Assembly (NCBI RefSeq): GCF_000276665.1
Contig: NW_004955429.1
Span: 3,138,852 to 3,202,851 of the forward strand
DNA from: Chinchilla lanigera
Taxonomy: Eukaryota; Chordata; Mammalia; Rodentia; Chinchillidae
Reading direction: 5' to 3'
DNA: 64,000 nt
Made by a program: the position numbers and the translations under genes. Positions 37,201-48,320 of the stretch are shown piece after piece (the first letter of the stretch is position 1; the number at the start of each line of letters is the position of its first letter). Under the pieces are notes generated by a model, which had not been told where the DNA came from, did not search any database, and saw only the letters and a list, made by a program, of their open reading frames with translations.

Positions 37201-37639
37201 CCTGGGAAAACTGGGTATCTATGGGCAGAATAATGATATTATACCCCTACCTCACACCATACAAAAATTAAGTCAAGTGGATTAAAGTCTTAAACATAGA
37301 ACAGAACCATCAGAATAAAACATCAGGAGAAAAGATCTGCAACACTGGCCTGGGCAATAATATTTTGGACATGACCTCAAAAACAAATCGGACCCACATG
37401 TGTAGACATCATGTTGTCTTCCTAGTGTAAGAACATGAAAGAGTAAGTGGAATCCAAAATGTACAATAGATATTGGGAAAGGGAAAGAAATTGCTCAAAA
37501 AAGGAAACAACTGTAATTAGGGAAAGGAGAAAAGGAAAGAGAAGCAAGGGAAAATATATATGTACACAGAAGGATGGCTGGGATAACTCTACTGTTGATG
37601 TCTAATGGTTTATTGAAAGGAACAGATAACATTTTATTT

Positions 37640-37801
37640 ATTTATTTATTTGATCAATTTTGCATGCTTGTATCTGGTAATCTGAACAATTAATTTGAAG
37701 ACAACAATATGCAACATAACAACCATTGTTCAATTTCTATCATCTTGTTTGGTGAAACTCTGTATTGTTTATAATTTTTTTGTTTTTACTTTTTATTTTC
37801 T
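37640..37801 (+). repeat. Unrecognised A-tailed repeat, copy 2 (tandem with copy 3)
   Basis: It carries the family blocks 'tttgatcaattttgcatg', 'tctggtaatctgaacaa', 'gaagacaacaatatgcaac' and 'cctatcatcttg'-like text, but ends in T-rich sequence without its A-tail where copy 3 begins. Confidence 0.75.
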
Positions 37802-38022
37802 TTAATGGTTTGATTAATTTTGCATTGTTACATCTGATAATCTGACCAACTCCAATGAAGATAAAAATATGTAATATAACAACCACTGTTAATCCTTATC
37901 ATTTTGTTCTGAAACCCTGTATCATTCTTATTGTTTTTGCTTTGTTTTGTTTTTGTCTATGTTGTTGGCATTTTGCTATTGTCCTTTTTTTTCAATTCTC
38001 TTTAAAATAAAAAAAAAGCATA
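37802..38022 (+). repeat. Unrecognised A-tailed repeat, copy 3
   Basis: It has 'tttgattaattttgcattg', 'tctgataatctgaccaac', 'gaagataaaaatatgtaat' and the closing 'tctctttaaaataaaaaaaa'. It directly follows copy 2 inside the broken L1. Confidence 0.75.
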
Positions 38023-38958
38023 GGAGAAAAACCAGAAAAATGAGATTCTACCTGTTTAAAACCTTCTCCAGAGCAAAGAAATCAATCAAAATGATGGAGA
38101 AATACCACACAGAATGGGAAGAAATAATTGCAAACCATACATTGGAAAAGGGGTTAAAATTCCAAATATATACAGAACTCATATAACTCAAGAGTAAGAA
38201 AATAATCTAATCAGAAAGTAGGAAAATATCTAAGTGATATTTCTGAGAATAACACATACAAATGGCTAACAGGTGTCCTCAGTAATTATCAGGGAAATGC
38301 AAATGAAAACTAAGGAATATGACCTCACAGCTGTTAGAATGCCCAGTGAAATAACCCAGGCACTGAAAGATGAATATTACATGATCTCTTTAACTTGTAG
38401 AATTTAAAATTGTTAAACTTACAGAAGCAGAAAGTAGAATGTATGTATCCTCAATCTCAAAACATTGTAAAGAATTTTTGGGAAAGGAAAAAAATCCCCA
38501 AAATAATAAATAAGCTGCAAATCAAATTAGCTAACATCACAAAAGTAGTGATAAGGTGAGAAATCAAATTAAAAATACATATTTTTTTCCAAAACATTTT
38601 TTGGCTGACATCCCTGATTCTAAGAAATTAGAAGCATAATTAAGATACTAACAAGCTTAATAGAGATTTTAGATTTGGTATATGGATTTGGTTATAATTA
38701 GGATGGCCCTATAATTTATTATACAAACAGATATTTTAAAATGGGGCTCCAGTTACACCAAGAAAATAGGCATAAACTTGAGTTTTGTAGGAAAACTGGG
38801 ATTCCTACTTATGATATTGATTTTAATTTTAAACAGCGTATCACTCATATGATGCAATACGCATTAAGAATACTTTGTCATTAGCTTACACATAGAACAA
38901 ATGGAATTATGAATATAAAGTTGAACAAGCTATACTTCACACTGTAGTTTATTAGTAC

Positions 38959-39102
38959 CTTTCATCAGCTTTAAAGTATTGATTCTGAAGTTCCCGCCGT
39001 GATCTCTGTTCTCTCAAACTAGGTTTATGGTCCTTTAGTCCGGAATGACTGGGCAAAAATTCTTTATAATAGAAATCTTCCAAGTCTAATAATTTTCCCT
39101 GA
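38959..39102 (-). CDS. MYO3A: MYO3A penultimate coding exon
   Basis: This 144-nt exon has acceptor CACTTACAG|T and donor AAAG|GTACTA. T completes a Ser codon with AG from the 41-nt exon. It encodes [20 protein letters not shown] through QNQYFKADE, then AG of the Arg shared with the last exon. The [18 protein letters not shown] block is nearly identical to human MYO3A. The reading frame appears to stop after ADERY if the donor is ignored; that is intron sequence. It belongs to the class III tail between the espin-binding and actin-binding regions. Confidence 0.97.
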
Positions 39103-40411
39103 CTGTAAGTGAACAAATAAACATACCATAGCATCAGTCTAATTTGCTACTTACTTATACTGATGGGATACTTATTTTCTTCTTTTGAAGTATTTACTAT
39201 AATTTAAGAGTTAACACATATATTTCAATAAAAATGAGAGAAGTCTTGAAATGTGCAAAAACAGTATATTCTGAAATTAAGATGAAAAACAAACTCCTTC
39301 TTACCTTGAATAGAGCATTAGTTGCAGGAGCAGCTTTTCCTGGTCCGATGGGGTTGAACTTGACACAAAACTACTAGTTACTGGAACAGCCAGTGCTAAC
39401 AAGTATTCCAGTTCGGTCATTCTCCACCAGCATTCACAAATGGCTCTTGGGCCAATCAGAAAAGCTGGCCTTTATGCATGACCACACACTGTATTCAAAT
39501 TTTATTATCTATCAGTACCTTGACACACACAAGGTTTCATGACCTTACCAACCTCCTTCAGACTTCTGACTTCTTCCTTATGGGATTAAATACTGTGTGA
39601 GATTTTAAGTCCTGTGCATGATATATATGTAGTGATGTGTCCTGAACCATGTTAATTCTTGGACCTTCTCAGGCCAACAGTACTTCCTGTAGCACCTATA
39701 ATCTGATGTGACTTTTTTGGAGGTAAACAGGTTTCCCTATCAGGGAAACGTGTTTTTGAAACTCATAGATACCAATCTATAAATGAACTTCCAGAATGCC
39801 ACAGATTCATGAATAGGGAACTCTACTCACTATGCTTAACAGAAGAATCTTCTTTTATTACTAGCAGTGCTCTGAAATCAGTTGACAGGGCTACTGATTA
39901 AAACAGTGACAACATATGCAAAGAAGAAAGTATTGAGGGATTCAAATGTTACAGAAAAAGAAAGTCATAGAAAGTTAAATGTGCCATCCTTGTTGGGCAC
40001 ATGAACCTTGCAATCCTCACAAATTCATAAAAATTATAAAATGTGAGAATTAGCACATGGTAAAAGACAATCAACAACAATAAAAAAGAATTCAGGGGAA
40101 GGAAGTATGTGGATACAGATATGTTCAAATTCCCCAATTAAAATCATTCTGTGTGCCAAGAAAAGCGAATTTTATATTGGGACAGTATAATTCATTTGGA
40201 ACATATTTGAGTTCTCAGTGAATATCTCATACAGTGCTAGCTCAATCTATTTACAATAGACCAGATCTTATACACGTTTACTATATAAATGTGTTGAGAG
40301 TGCATTTCTTCTCAAATGTATCTGCATAAAATAGGATTTAGAATCTGAACATATGGATTTATATTTTTGTTTGAACAAAATGACTCATTGAAATTGAGAA
40401 ATAATAATTAC
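39103..40411 (-). other. MYO3A: MYO3A intron with candidate extra exon
   Basis: The 1.3-kb intron (GTAATT to ACTTACAG) contains an exon-like open segment at 39305-39469, listed separately. No interspersed repeat recognised. Confidence 0.88.
39305..39469 (-). other. Candidate cassette or alternative first exon of MYO3A
   Basis: The minus strand is open from 39469 to a strong donor TCAAG|GTAAGA at 39305. The predicted segment runs PAFLIGPRAICECWWR then MTELEYLLALAVPV to LLLQLMLYS. Possible acceptors are at 39469 (AAAG|G, poor tract) or 39445 (CCCAAG|A, fair tract), giving 165 or 141 nt. Both are multiples of three, and the phase fits both neighbours (phase 2 in, phase 2 out). An in-frame ATG with A at -3 (39418-39420) would also allow it to be a first exon. 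The MYO3A tail I know joins the neighbours directly, without this segment. Chance openness over 55 codons is possible. Confidence 0.35.
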
Positions 40412-40452
40412 CTGTCTTTCCTTGGTCTTCGTTTTTCTTCCTGGATTGACTT
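40412..40452 (-). CDS. MYO3A: MYO3A 41-nt micro-exon
   Basis: The acceptor is TTCCCCTTAG|AAG and the donor ACAG|GTAATT. It encodes 13 codons, KSIQEEKRRPRKD, and leaves AG for the split Ser. The peptide matches the human MYO3A tail and directly continues TYYYLLH of the preceding exon. It is too short for ORF detection and was placed by homology and phase. Its basic stretch lies next to the tail homology I region that binds espin. Confidence 0.95.
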
Positions 40453-42390
40453 CTAAGGGGAACAGAAGAATTTAAAAAGATCTAATATATAGTAATATGT
40501 AATAAGAATTATATTATGATTTTAAGGAAAGATAAGAGGGAAGAATCAGGATAACAGATCACCAATTTGTAAAATTAGTTGGTAATTCACAAAAGACTAT
40601 GTAGTATGTGACTCTACACAATACCCCAAAGAGGCAGAAAGTAGTCACCTAGGGCTTGGGGTTGTGTGGGGGGCTGGGAGTGGCTGCCAATGGGTAGAAA
40701 TTTTTTGGAGTGCTGAAAATGTTATAAAACTGATCGTGGTGATTGCTGTATTAAATGACATTTATTTGTATATTCTAAGTGGGTGCCTTGTGTGGCATAT
40801 GACTCACATCTCAACAATGCTATATGAGTCCACCCATGTATGGACATGTCTCTGTCCACGTAGAACATGTACATGGACGTAGAATATGTGAAAACATAGG
40901 TGGTTTGATATTTGAGTTTGGAGACAGTGATCCAGGCCAGAGACAAAGATTCAGAAATCAGCAGTAATTGAGGTAAGAATAGCTGACGAACTTGTTCAAA
41001 GAAAATGAAAGGAGAAGAGACTGTTAGACTGAACTCTGGCATCATGAAGGAGAGGAGCCTTCTGAGAAACTGAAGAAAAATCATCAGAGGGAAGGAGAAG
41101 GACTAGATGCCTCTATCTTGGAAGTCAAGAGCAAGCTTCATTTTCTGCCATGGAGGGGAAAACTTGCTTCTAATCCATTCTCTGCGTTCCAACACAGTCT
41201 TCTCAAGGTCCCCACGGGTGCAGAAGTGCTGCCGGCACTGTGTCAATGGGGAGTGCGACACTGAGTAAGAAGTGCAAACCGAGGGGCCACTGGGTGCAAG
41301 GCACCTGGCACCAGGAGAGGCTGCCACTGACCAGCAAGGTTTCAAGCAGGTAACTGTGGTGAATGGAAATGGAAGGGCAGGGGATGAGGTGGAAGATCAG
41401 TCCCAAATCCAACGATCAAGGTCTCGGTAGGAATCTGGAGTTCATGCTGATGGAATTTGTTGCTCAGCCATTAAAGGTACCATCAACAGCAAGGGAGGAA
41501 CACCCTGAAATTTACCAGTTAGAGACATTATCTGATGCACCCTGGGGAGGATGGGATCAGGAGCAGCTAGATATAATCCAGATGAGAAATGATGCTGGTA
41601 TGAAACAGGATCTTTGCTGAGAGGTCAGAAGAGAAGATGGCTGGAGTGAGTATTTGCAGGCAGAAGCTCCAGCTCAGAGCCAATGATCTAGGTAATGGGT
41701 ATGAGAGCGGGGAAGATCTAGGGTGACTCCCAGGTTCTTAGTTTTGGAAACCAAGTGGATGATAGTGGCATTCATGGACAACAGGGACATGAAAAGAAGG
41801 GCAGCCTAGCAGGGTTGATGCCAATGAGTTCTCATGCTGCAAGCTATGTGTGCAGCCAGAAGACCTGAATAAAATTAATGCCCCTGACATGATGGCTAAG
41901 ACATGCTTATCTGTGTCTCAGAACCCTGATCTGAGAGATATGGCTACAACTTTAAGGGCTGTCTCTAGAATTAAGTGGAGTGTTATGAACATGCCTTCTT
42001 CTGGTATGGGATTTAACTGATGTTTAATTAAATATCCACTTTTCCCTTTTTCTCCTTTCATCTACTGTCCATATAACCATTCACTTTATGGTTCTTTTCT
42101 GGAAAGGTCCACCTTGGAGAGCTCCTACCATGATAGATATCCTTTTCTGGGGTGATGTTTGCCTATAAGTTCAGATTAATGATAGCAGAGAAAGCTGCTG
42201 GAAGCACATGACATGGGGCAAGCTTGAGCATGAGGAAGAGGCGCGGGGTAGGGGAAGTGCCCAGACATTCTGCTGGGGAGGGTCAGTGAGGAGGAAACCC
42301 CAAAGTCCCTGCTGCTGCCTGGCTTTGCAGCCACCATTGCCACACTGGTCGTCGGAAGCTCCCACCTGATAATGAAAGTGAGCCACTTAC
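40453..42390 (-). other. MYO3A: MYO3A intron
   Basis: The 1.9-kb intron runs GTAAGT to CCCCTTAG. It has an old L1 3' end (~40555-40780, plus strand) and otherwise unremarkable sequence. Confidence 0.9.
40555..40780 (+). mobile_element. L1 3' end fragment
   Basis: The segments 'ggctgggagtggctgccaatggg', 'ttggagtgctgaaaatgttataaaactgatcgtggtg' and 'attgctg..ttaaatgac' resemble L1M 3' UTRs. Confidence 0.6.
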
Positions 42391-42497
42391 GTGAAGTAGA
42401 TAATAGTACGTGGAGTCTTCAGGGTTATTTAACGTTTTGGGTTTCCGGGGTCTTCTTGGCGGTCTCAGAAGTTTTCGCTCTTCTCCTTTGGAAATAC
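42391..42497 (-). CDS. MYO3A: MYO3A exon with espin-binding tail homology region
   Basis: This 107-nt exon has acceptor CTTCTTACAG|GT and donor CAC|GTAAGT. GT completes a Gly codon; 35 codons follow, [19 protein letters not shown] through [13 protein letters not shown]. The [25 protein letters not shown] block is identical to human MYO3A as I know it. It is part of tail homology domain I, the region that binds the ankyrin repeats of espin proteins. The other two frames contain stops, which fixes the phase. Confidence 0.97.
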
Positions 42498-42649
42498 CTG
42501 TAAGAAGGTGATCATAGACAAGTGTTTAATTGCCAAGACTATTATCAAGTAATAGTTTCCTTTCAAGGTAAATAGGAAATTGTGTGCACACACCGGAGAC
42601 TCATGCTGGGAGAGAAAGGGAATGCTTTTATCCCCAAGCCAGCCCTTAC

Positions 42650-42704
42650 CATATTCTGCATCACACACCTTCTTCCAGTTGTCTGGTGGGTAGGACTTTT
42701 GGAG
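42650..42704 (-). other. Exon-like 55-nt segment in MYO3A intron
   Basis: A long pyrimidine tract (42705-42738 on the minus strand) ends CCCTTAG, and the segment closes with TATG|GTAAGG. In one frame it reads LQKSYPPDNWKKVCDAEY. It starts in phase 0 and ends in phase 1, the same phases as the 145-nt exon at 54830-54974, so it could replace that exon. Included after it, the frame meets TGA at 42661-42663. The human tail as I know it lacks this peptide. It may be an alternative, poison or unused pseudo-exon. Confidence 0.35.
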
Positions 42705-43439
42705 CTAAGGGAAGAAAAGAAGAGGGAGAAGAGAGATGGAGAGTGTGGGGATGTGGGATAGGGTACAGCATCGGCTACAAGATGAGAAGAGGAGTCAAAA
42801 CTGGCAGAAAAATAACACTGACAGAATCTCTGCTGTCCCCTTTTGCTGCCTCCCACGGGACTCAGGCAGGCAGTGGCCTGGACGCTCAATCAGGAGGGAG
42901 CTTCATCTGCCAGTACCATCATGTACGTTACGACCTAAAGCAAGAGGCTGCTCATTGGCAGGACTGACACTTTTTAAAGAGCTCTAACTTGTTTTTCACC
43001 AAAACTGAGAACCTCAAACCATGAGTATTTCCAGGTTTGATTTTAAAATACTGATCAGTGAAATGCTACACTTTGTCATCTTTTCCTGCTCTGTTAATCT
43101 AGGCAAGTCCTCAAAACTAAAGCGATACTGCAGAGCTTCTGGTGACCCGTGTGCTTGGTTGTTGGTGTTCACTACATATTTACAGATTGATAGGCTGGTC
43201 ATTGAGTATCTCCATCTGTCTTCCAAGATTCTTGACCACTCCACCTGCCGACTGTTGTGGTACAGGAATGGCTGCTTGACAGACATATCAGGGTCAGGGT
43301 GAGAGATGGGTGTTAGGACTCATGGCACCAGGGCTATATTTAATGGATACTAGACCACGTATTTCTAGGCAAGACTTTAAGAGCAATATGGTGAATGTTT
43401 AAAGACAATTATTACAATAAGAGACACACTACCATTAAT

Positions 43440-43930
43440 CTACCTCAAAGAACTCCCCCTCACTCAGAATGTACTTGTGTCATCATTCTTGCCACAGTCT
43501 GAAACAGTTCTGGAAGCCCTCTTTCTTGAGATTCTTTAGTTGTTCTATCCTGGCTACGTGGATGGTCTGAATCAATTCAAATTTGTGTACCTTCCATGGT
43601 CATTTTGACATTTGGGAAGTGCCAGACGTCACATAGTGCCACATCCAGGGAAGAAGGTAGATGAGGAGATACCATATATTTTATGAGTCTGCCTTTTGAA
43701 TGGATGACACACATAAGTAGCATTCACCATAAGTTTTATCATGCCTCATAATAACATTCATGAAAGAGGACTTCCAGAATTGCTGGAAGAGATGAGAGTG
43801 ATGGGATAAATCTGTCCAAAGCAGCAAGAGGAAGTATTTTGAGGAGGATTAATGGCAATGTGTCTTTTTACTGTAATATATTTTAATTTAAAAATTTAAA
43901 CATTCACTATATTTTTGATCGCACCCCATG
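43440..43930 (-). mobile_element. Mariner-like transposon remnant, copy 1
   Basis: The minus strand resembles the C-terminal part of a mariner transposase, with KKEGFQNCFR-like and EGEFFE-like text broken by stops. It shares its layout with the copy at 51.4-51.9 kb. Confidence 0.6.
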
Positions 43931-44255
43931 CAATTCATTAATGTAAAGAACAGTGACTGGCAGTGGGAATGTGCAATAGGGTCCAGCGGCTTCAAGTAGG
44001 ATGAGGGTTCATCAATGTTTAACTTCCTAGTCCTGTGCCCAGCCTACTACACCAGCATATTTATCACAACAGCATTCATATTCTAACATTCCCCAAATCA
44101 TTCATTTCCAACTTCATGGGAAATTTCTGGATGACAAAGGAGATCAGCTAGTTAGGAGTGCTTTGTAAAGGTGTAAGGCATGGAACTATGCTGATCAGAG
44201 AATGGCAAAACAATCACATATGACTATCCTTTTCTGAATAAAACAAAAGAAAATC

Positions 44256-44405
44256 AGGTACAGTATTTGTTTTTTTTGTTTTTTTGTTTATTTTCCTGGT
44301 ACTGGGAATCGAACTCATGACGTTGTGCTTGCCAGGCAGGCGCTGTGCCTCTGAGCTAAATCTCCAGCCCCCATTTTTTTTTTTCTTTTAGGTACAGTAT
44401 TTGTT
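44256..44405 (-). mobile_element. ID SINE with perfect 16-bp target-site duplication
   Basis: The body (44272-44389) is a reverse-oriented ID unit ('gaatcgaactcatgac', 'gctaaatctccagcccc'). AGGTACAGTATTTGTT flanks it at 44256-44271 and 44390-44405. Confidence 0.95.
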
Positions 44406-45261
44406 AATGAGACCATATTAATAGAGATTAGTAAGAGAGTGAAAAGTTTTCCAAGCACTCTCTGGAGGTTTATCTCCCATTCTCTCTCTCCTTTCTCCAC
44501 AGGATAGACAAAGGAGGTGGAGGGCATCCAGACAGCTGAGCCCTTTCTGGATCTTTTTATAGCCTGTCACAGGCACAAGATGGCAAAGCTTTAATTCCTG
44601 CTACCATCATAAATAGTGGTCTTTTATTTCTTCCCTTCTCCTGATTTATCAGTGTTGACTATTAAAAAGCTTCTATTGGCTTTTGCAAAATTTCATTGTT
44701 TTTAAAGTGAATTGGTCACATCCACTTATATTCAAGTCTCAGTGGTGAAAAAGATAAAAAGACAGTTATTAAGTTATTATATACTTTTAATACTCTAGAA
44801 ACATTTGAAAGTAGCCTGTGACCAAATTTTACCTGGACTTTAATATTGAAAGTGTGACTTAAAATACCAGAACATTACTATTGCAACACAAATTAAATTG
44901 AAGATAGTGAAAAATCTGAGGAAATGTCATGAACGTTAAGAAAAAAAGCTGGGAAGTAAGGACTTCTTGATTTTATCTTCATTTTCACCTCAAATGATCC
45001 TTATTGAATCTGATTTCCGTTACAGACTATTGAAAATGCCTTCTCGAAGGTCAAGGGTGCCCGGCATTGGCAAATCTGAAGGCCCTTTATCTGCTGTTAT
45101 CATCTCTGACCTCTTTGTCACTGAACATTATTGATTACCCCTTGCTTTTGCAGCTGAGGATGAGGTTTCTGAAGGCAGACACTGCTACGTATTTGTATGT
45201 TCCTAGCACTTAAGGGAATACTTGACATAAGATAAGCGATTAATCAAAGTTTGCTACCCAC

Positions 45262-45440
45262 GCTGAGTATGGCAGTACATGCCTGTAACTCCAGCACTCT
45301 GAGAGGCTGAGGGAGAAGGATTCACATTTGAGCCCAGGCTGGGACAACTTAGCAACTTAGCAAGGCCCGGTCTGAAAAAAAAAAAAAGGACTGGGAGGCA
45401 GCTCAGTGCGAAGGCCCTGGGTTCACTCCCCAGGCCTGAG
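45262..45440 (+). mobile_element. B1-dID composite SINE
   Basis: B1 part: 'gagtatggcagtacatgcctg', 'ctctgagaggctgagg'. After an A-run (45377-45387) the ID-like part reads 'actgggaggcagctcag' and 'ggccctgggttcactcccc'. Confidence 0.8.
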
Positions 45441-46274
45441 GGGGAAACGCCTGCTGGATGAGGAGGTGACCTTCCCCTTGCCTCCTGGACTGAGTCGTCT
45501 AGGTTGGCTCTGTGCTTCCCACAGGCCACTCGATACCTTCGGTTCTACCTCCTTGGTTTCTTCTACCTCGGCCTCTCAGACTTCAATGAACCAGTGCTGG
45601 TCGTTCTTCTCCAACTAAGATTGCAGTCACTGCAACCTCAGTGACATCTGTGTTTACCTCCGCTAGGTTCAAAATATTGGTGACACCTTTGTTTTATCCT
45701 TTTTCATTTCCTATAGATAGGCAATTATCAGTTTCTGTCAATTTTTAACACATTCTTTGAAATGTGTAATATTTATCTACTATTTCCTCTCAGTTATCAC
45801 TGCCACCACTCCACACCAAATCAGCTCTTCAATAATTGTGGCAAAGCCTTAATCTGGTTTCCATGCTTTACCTCACAATGAAAACCCACCTTTTTTTTTT
45901 CTCCTTAAATTCCATTTCATTTATGAAATCCAATTTTAAAAAATGTATAAGGATGGTTTGTTTTACCTTCTTTTTTACGGTTTAACATCTTCTAGGTTAT
46001 TTACAGCCTCAGTGGTGTATTTTATCTTCCACTTTCCCTCTAACTGAATAAGCTCCACTGGTCAGTCCAGTTACCTTATCAGTATCCTACCACATCCTGT
46101 TAATAGCCACAACTTTGCTTGCTCTCATTGCCTTATAGCAAAGCATCTCACAGTCTGGCTGAGCTCCTAAGCATCCTTCAATGCCTCGATCTGTTGCCAC
46201 CTCTTCTGTGACTTCCACTGACTGCTCACTGATCTTCCTGTCATTGGATGCTAATGCTATTTGCTGGTTGGTTA

Positions 46275-46800
46275 TGGTCTAATTTGGTTCCCCTCAAAAT
46301 TGACAGTTTGAAGTCCTTTATTTTTATTTTTTGGAGACAGGGTCTCACTATATAGTTTGGGCTGGCTGAACTCACTAGTAGCCCAGGCTGGCCTCAAACT
46401 CAAGGCAATCCTCAAGGCCTCAGCCTCTGAGTGCTGGGAGTATAGGCGTCCACCACTATTTCTCGCTCCACATTTTGAAGTCTTAACTGTATCTCAGAAT
46501 GTGACTGCTTTTGGAGACTGGATCTTTAAAGAAGTAATGAAGATAACATGAAGTCATTAGAGTGAGTCCTAATATAATTTGGCTAGTATTTGCAAAAGAG
46601 GAAATTAGGACATAGACATATGCACAGAGAGAGGAACATGTGAAGACCTGCGCAAGAAGGCCATCTGCGAGCCAAAGAGAGACAACCCAGAGAAAAGAAA
46701 TCATGCTGAGACTTTGGTTTTGGACTTAGAGGAAACAAATTTCTGTTGTTAAGCCTCTCAGTCTGTAGTCCGCCGTTAAGACAGTTGTGGAGAAGTGATA
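46275..46800 (+). mobile_element. Old mammalian repeat (LTR-like), copy 2, split by a B1
   Basis: The halves 'ggtctaatttggttcccctc' and 'cttaactgtatctcagaatgtgac' flank the B1. The rest shares with 16940-17455 the order ending 'caaatttctgttgttaagcc'. Family not settled. Confidence 0.55.
46309..46486 (-). mobile_element. B1 SINE with internal duplication and near-perfect flanking repeat
   Basis: The body has 'gagacagggtctcactatatag' and repeated 'gcccaggctggcctcaaactc' text in reverse orientation. TTTGAAGTCCTT (46309-46320) and TTTTGAAGTCTT (46474-46485) flank it and look like the target-site duplication. Confidence 0.85.
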
Positions 46801-47677
46801 TAAAATATAATGCCACACTTCTTGTCATTTACTGTTTTTACCTATGATGTTTTAAATACGGGGAAAGGAAATTTTGGATGGTGGAGATCATTCCTTGGGT
46901 TTGGTGTCCCCTGTCTTCAGGAGTGGTCTAGGGATAGGTGTGTCACTGGTGGTGGCCATGAGAGGCTTCTGGAGGTGCTGAGAGGTCCTTCCCGAGGCTC
47001 AGGGCTGAGTGAACAGCAGACACTCTATGTACTTTCTGTTAACCAAACTGTCACTTGCATCTAAGCAACTTAACATTCAGAAGTCATAAAGGAAGTTACA
47101 TAGACAGATGAGGGGCTCGAGGTGAATGCAGTGACAGACTGCTTTGCAGGTGGAGGCCCTGGGTTGGAGCCTCTGTTCTGGAGAATAGCAACAACAGTGT
47201 TAATACAGCAACGAAGTCAAAAGACACATGATAAACATGGAAAATGATTGACAAATAAAGGGCTGGAGTTTGTAGCGTACAGAGTGCTAACAAGTCTGCA
47301 AAAGGATGGACCAACAGAAAAAAGGGACACACACATAACTAGGACGTTCAGGAAAAGCAACTTAGAAAGGAAATAGGTATGGGAAAGTACTGAATTAACA
47401 AGAAGACAAAACACATACATTAAAATGATAATGAGATATCATTTTATGCCTGGCACATTAATAAAGATGACAAAGAAGGGTAGCACACCCAGACACACCG
47501 TCAGAACAAGTGTGACCTATAGATTTTTGCAAGAAGTATCAATTGTTATAGCCTTTTAGGAAAGCAAGTTATCAAAAGCAAAAACATCTTTCAACCCTAA
47601 TATCTTAATCCTAAGGTTTTAGCACATAAAATTAAAATCCCAATATACAAGAATATTTTTGAAGAGGTTTTTTACTG

Positions 47678-47880
47678 TAAGTTTTTTTTCAGAACTGAGA
47701 AATGAACCCAGGGTCTCTCTCACATATGCTAGGCAAGCACTCTACCATTCAGCTACATCCCCACACTTTTCCAAAAAAATTTTTTTTGAGACTGGGTCTC
47801 ACTAAGTTGCCCAGTTTGGCCTCAAACATACCTTGGCCTGCTCAGTTGCTGGGATTACAGGCATGCAACACCTAGCCAGC
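47678..47880 (-). mobile_element. B1-dID composite SINE
   Basis: On the plus strand an ID-like part (47685-47770, 'gaacccagggtctctctcac', 'cagctacatccccac') precedes a B1 part (47785-47880, 'gagactgggtctcactaagttgccc', 'gggattacaggcatgcaac'), which is the B1-dID order in reverse. Confidence 0.8.
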
Positions 47881-48239
47881 CAACATTTTTCCTGGTGGCA
47901 GAAACATGAAGACAAAACAAATACCTAACTAAAGGAAAGATTATATAACTCTTGTTATCCCCAAGTGGAATTTTATATAGCCAATAAGAAGAATGAATTA
48001 TCACTATACAAGGTGATTCCTGCCAAGGTGTTGAGTGAGAAAAGCAGCTGCTTAAGTGTAAAATATTATCCACATGGACTTATGTAAAATATTGTCTGCA
48101 TCGCTTTATTATATGTGTATAAGTGCAGGTATAGCTATGTGCAGAAAACAGGAAAGAACACATAGAGCAGATGTTTTATAGTAAAGGTTCCCTTAAGGGG
48201 ATGATAATATGGGTTTGAGGGAGACTTGAGGGAAGAGGG

Positions 48240-48320
48240 GAGAGAGACAGAGACAGAGAGGGAGACAGAGACAGAGACAGGGACAGGGACAGGGACAGGG
48301 AGACAGAGAGACAGAGAGAA
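48240..48320. repeat. AGAC/GGGACA simple repeat
   Basis: Interrupted purine repeat including four GGGACA-type units near 48275-48300. Confidence 0.9.

Larger units (their letters stand above)
36760..38620 (+). mobile_element. L1 ORF2/3' fragment, interrupted by ~630 bp
   Basis: The 36.8-37.4 kb part follows L1 ORF2 text: 'agacacatagaccaaatgaac', 'tacccctacctcacaccata', 'gtggattaaagtcttaaaca'. After the interruption it resumes with 'ccttctccagagcaaag', 'acacagaatgggaag', 'caaatggctaacaggt' and 'atcagggaaatgcaaatg' and runs into decayed 3' text near 38.4-38.6 kb. The ORF2 is broken by many stops. Confidence 0.75.
34263..38958 (-). other. MYO3A: MYO3A intron before the last exon
   Basis: The 4.7-kb intron begins GTACTA and ends TTCTTGCAG. 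Its right half is an L1 (~36760-38620) split by about 630 bp that includes two tandem copies of the unrecognised A-tailed repeat. I see nothing nameable in 34.3-36.7 kb. Confidence 0.9.

Noticed and set aside
37640..38022. Tandem units considered as a CRISPR-like or satellite array
   Set aside because: Only two diverged units with A-tail features and single copies elsewhere, which fits a retroposon.
43014..43302. Overlapping ORFs of 90 and 93 codons on both strands
   Set aside because: Neither resembles a known protein, and overlapping open frames of this size occur by chance.
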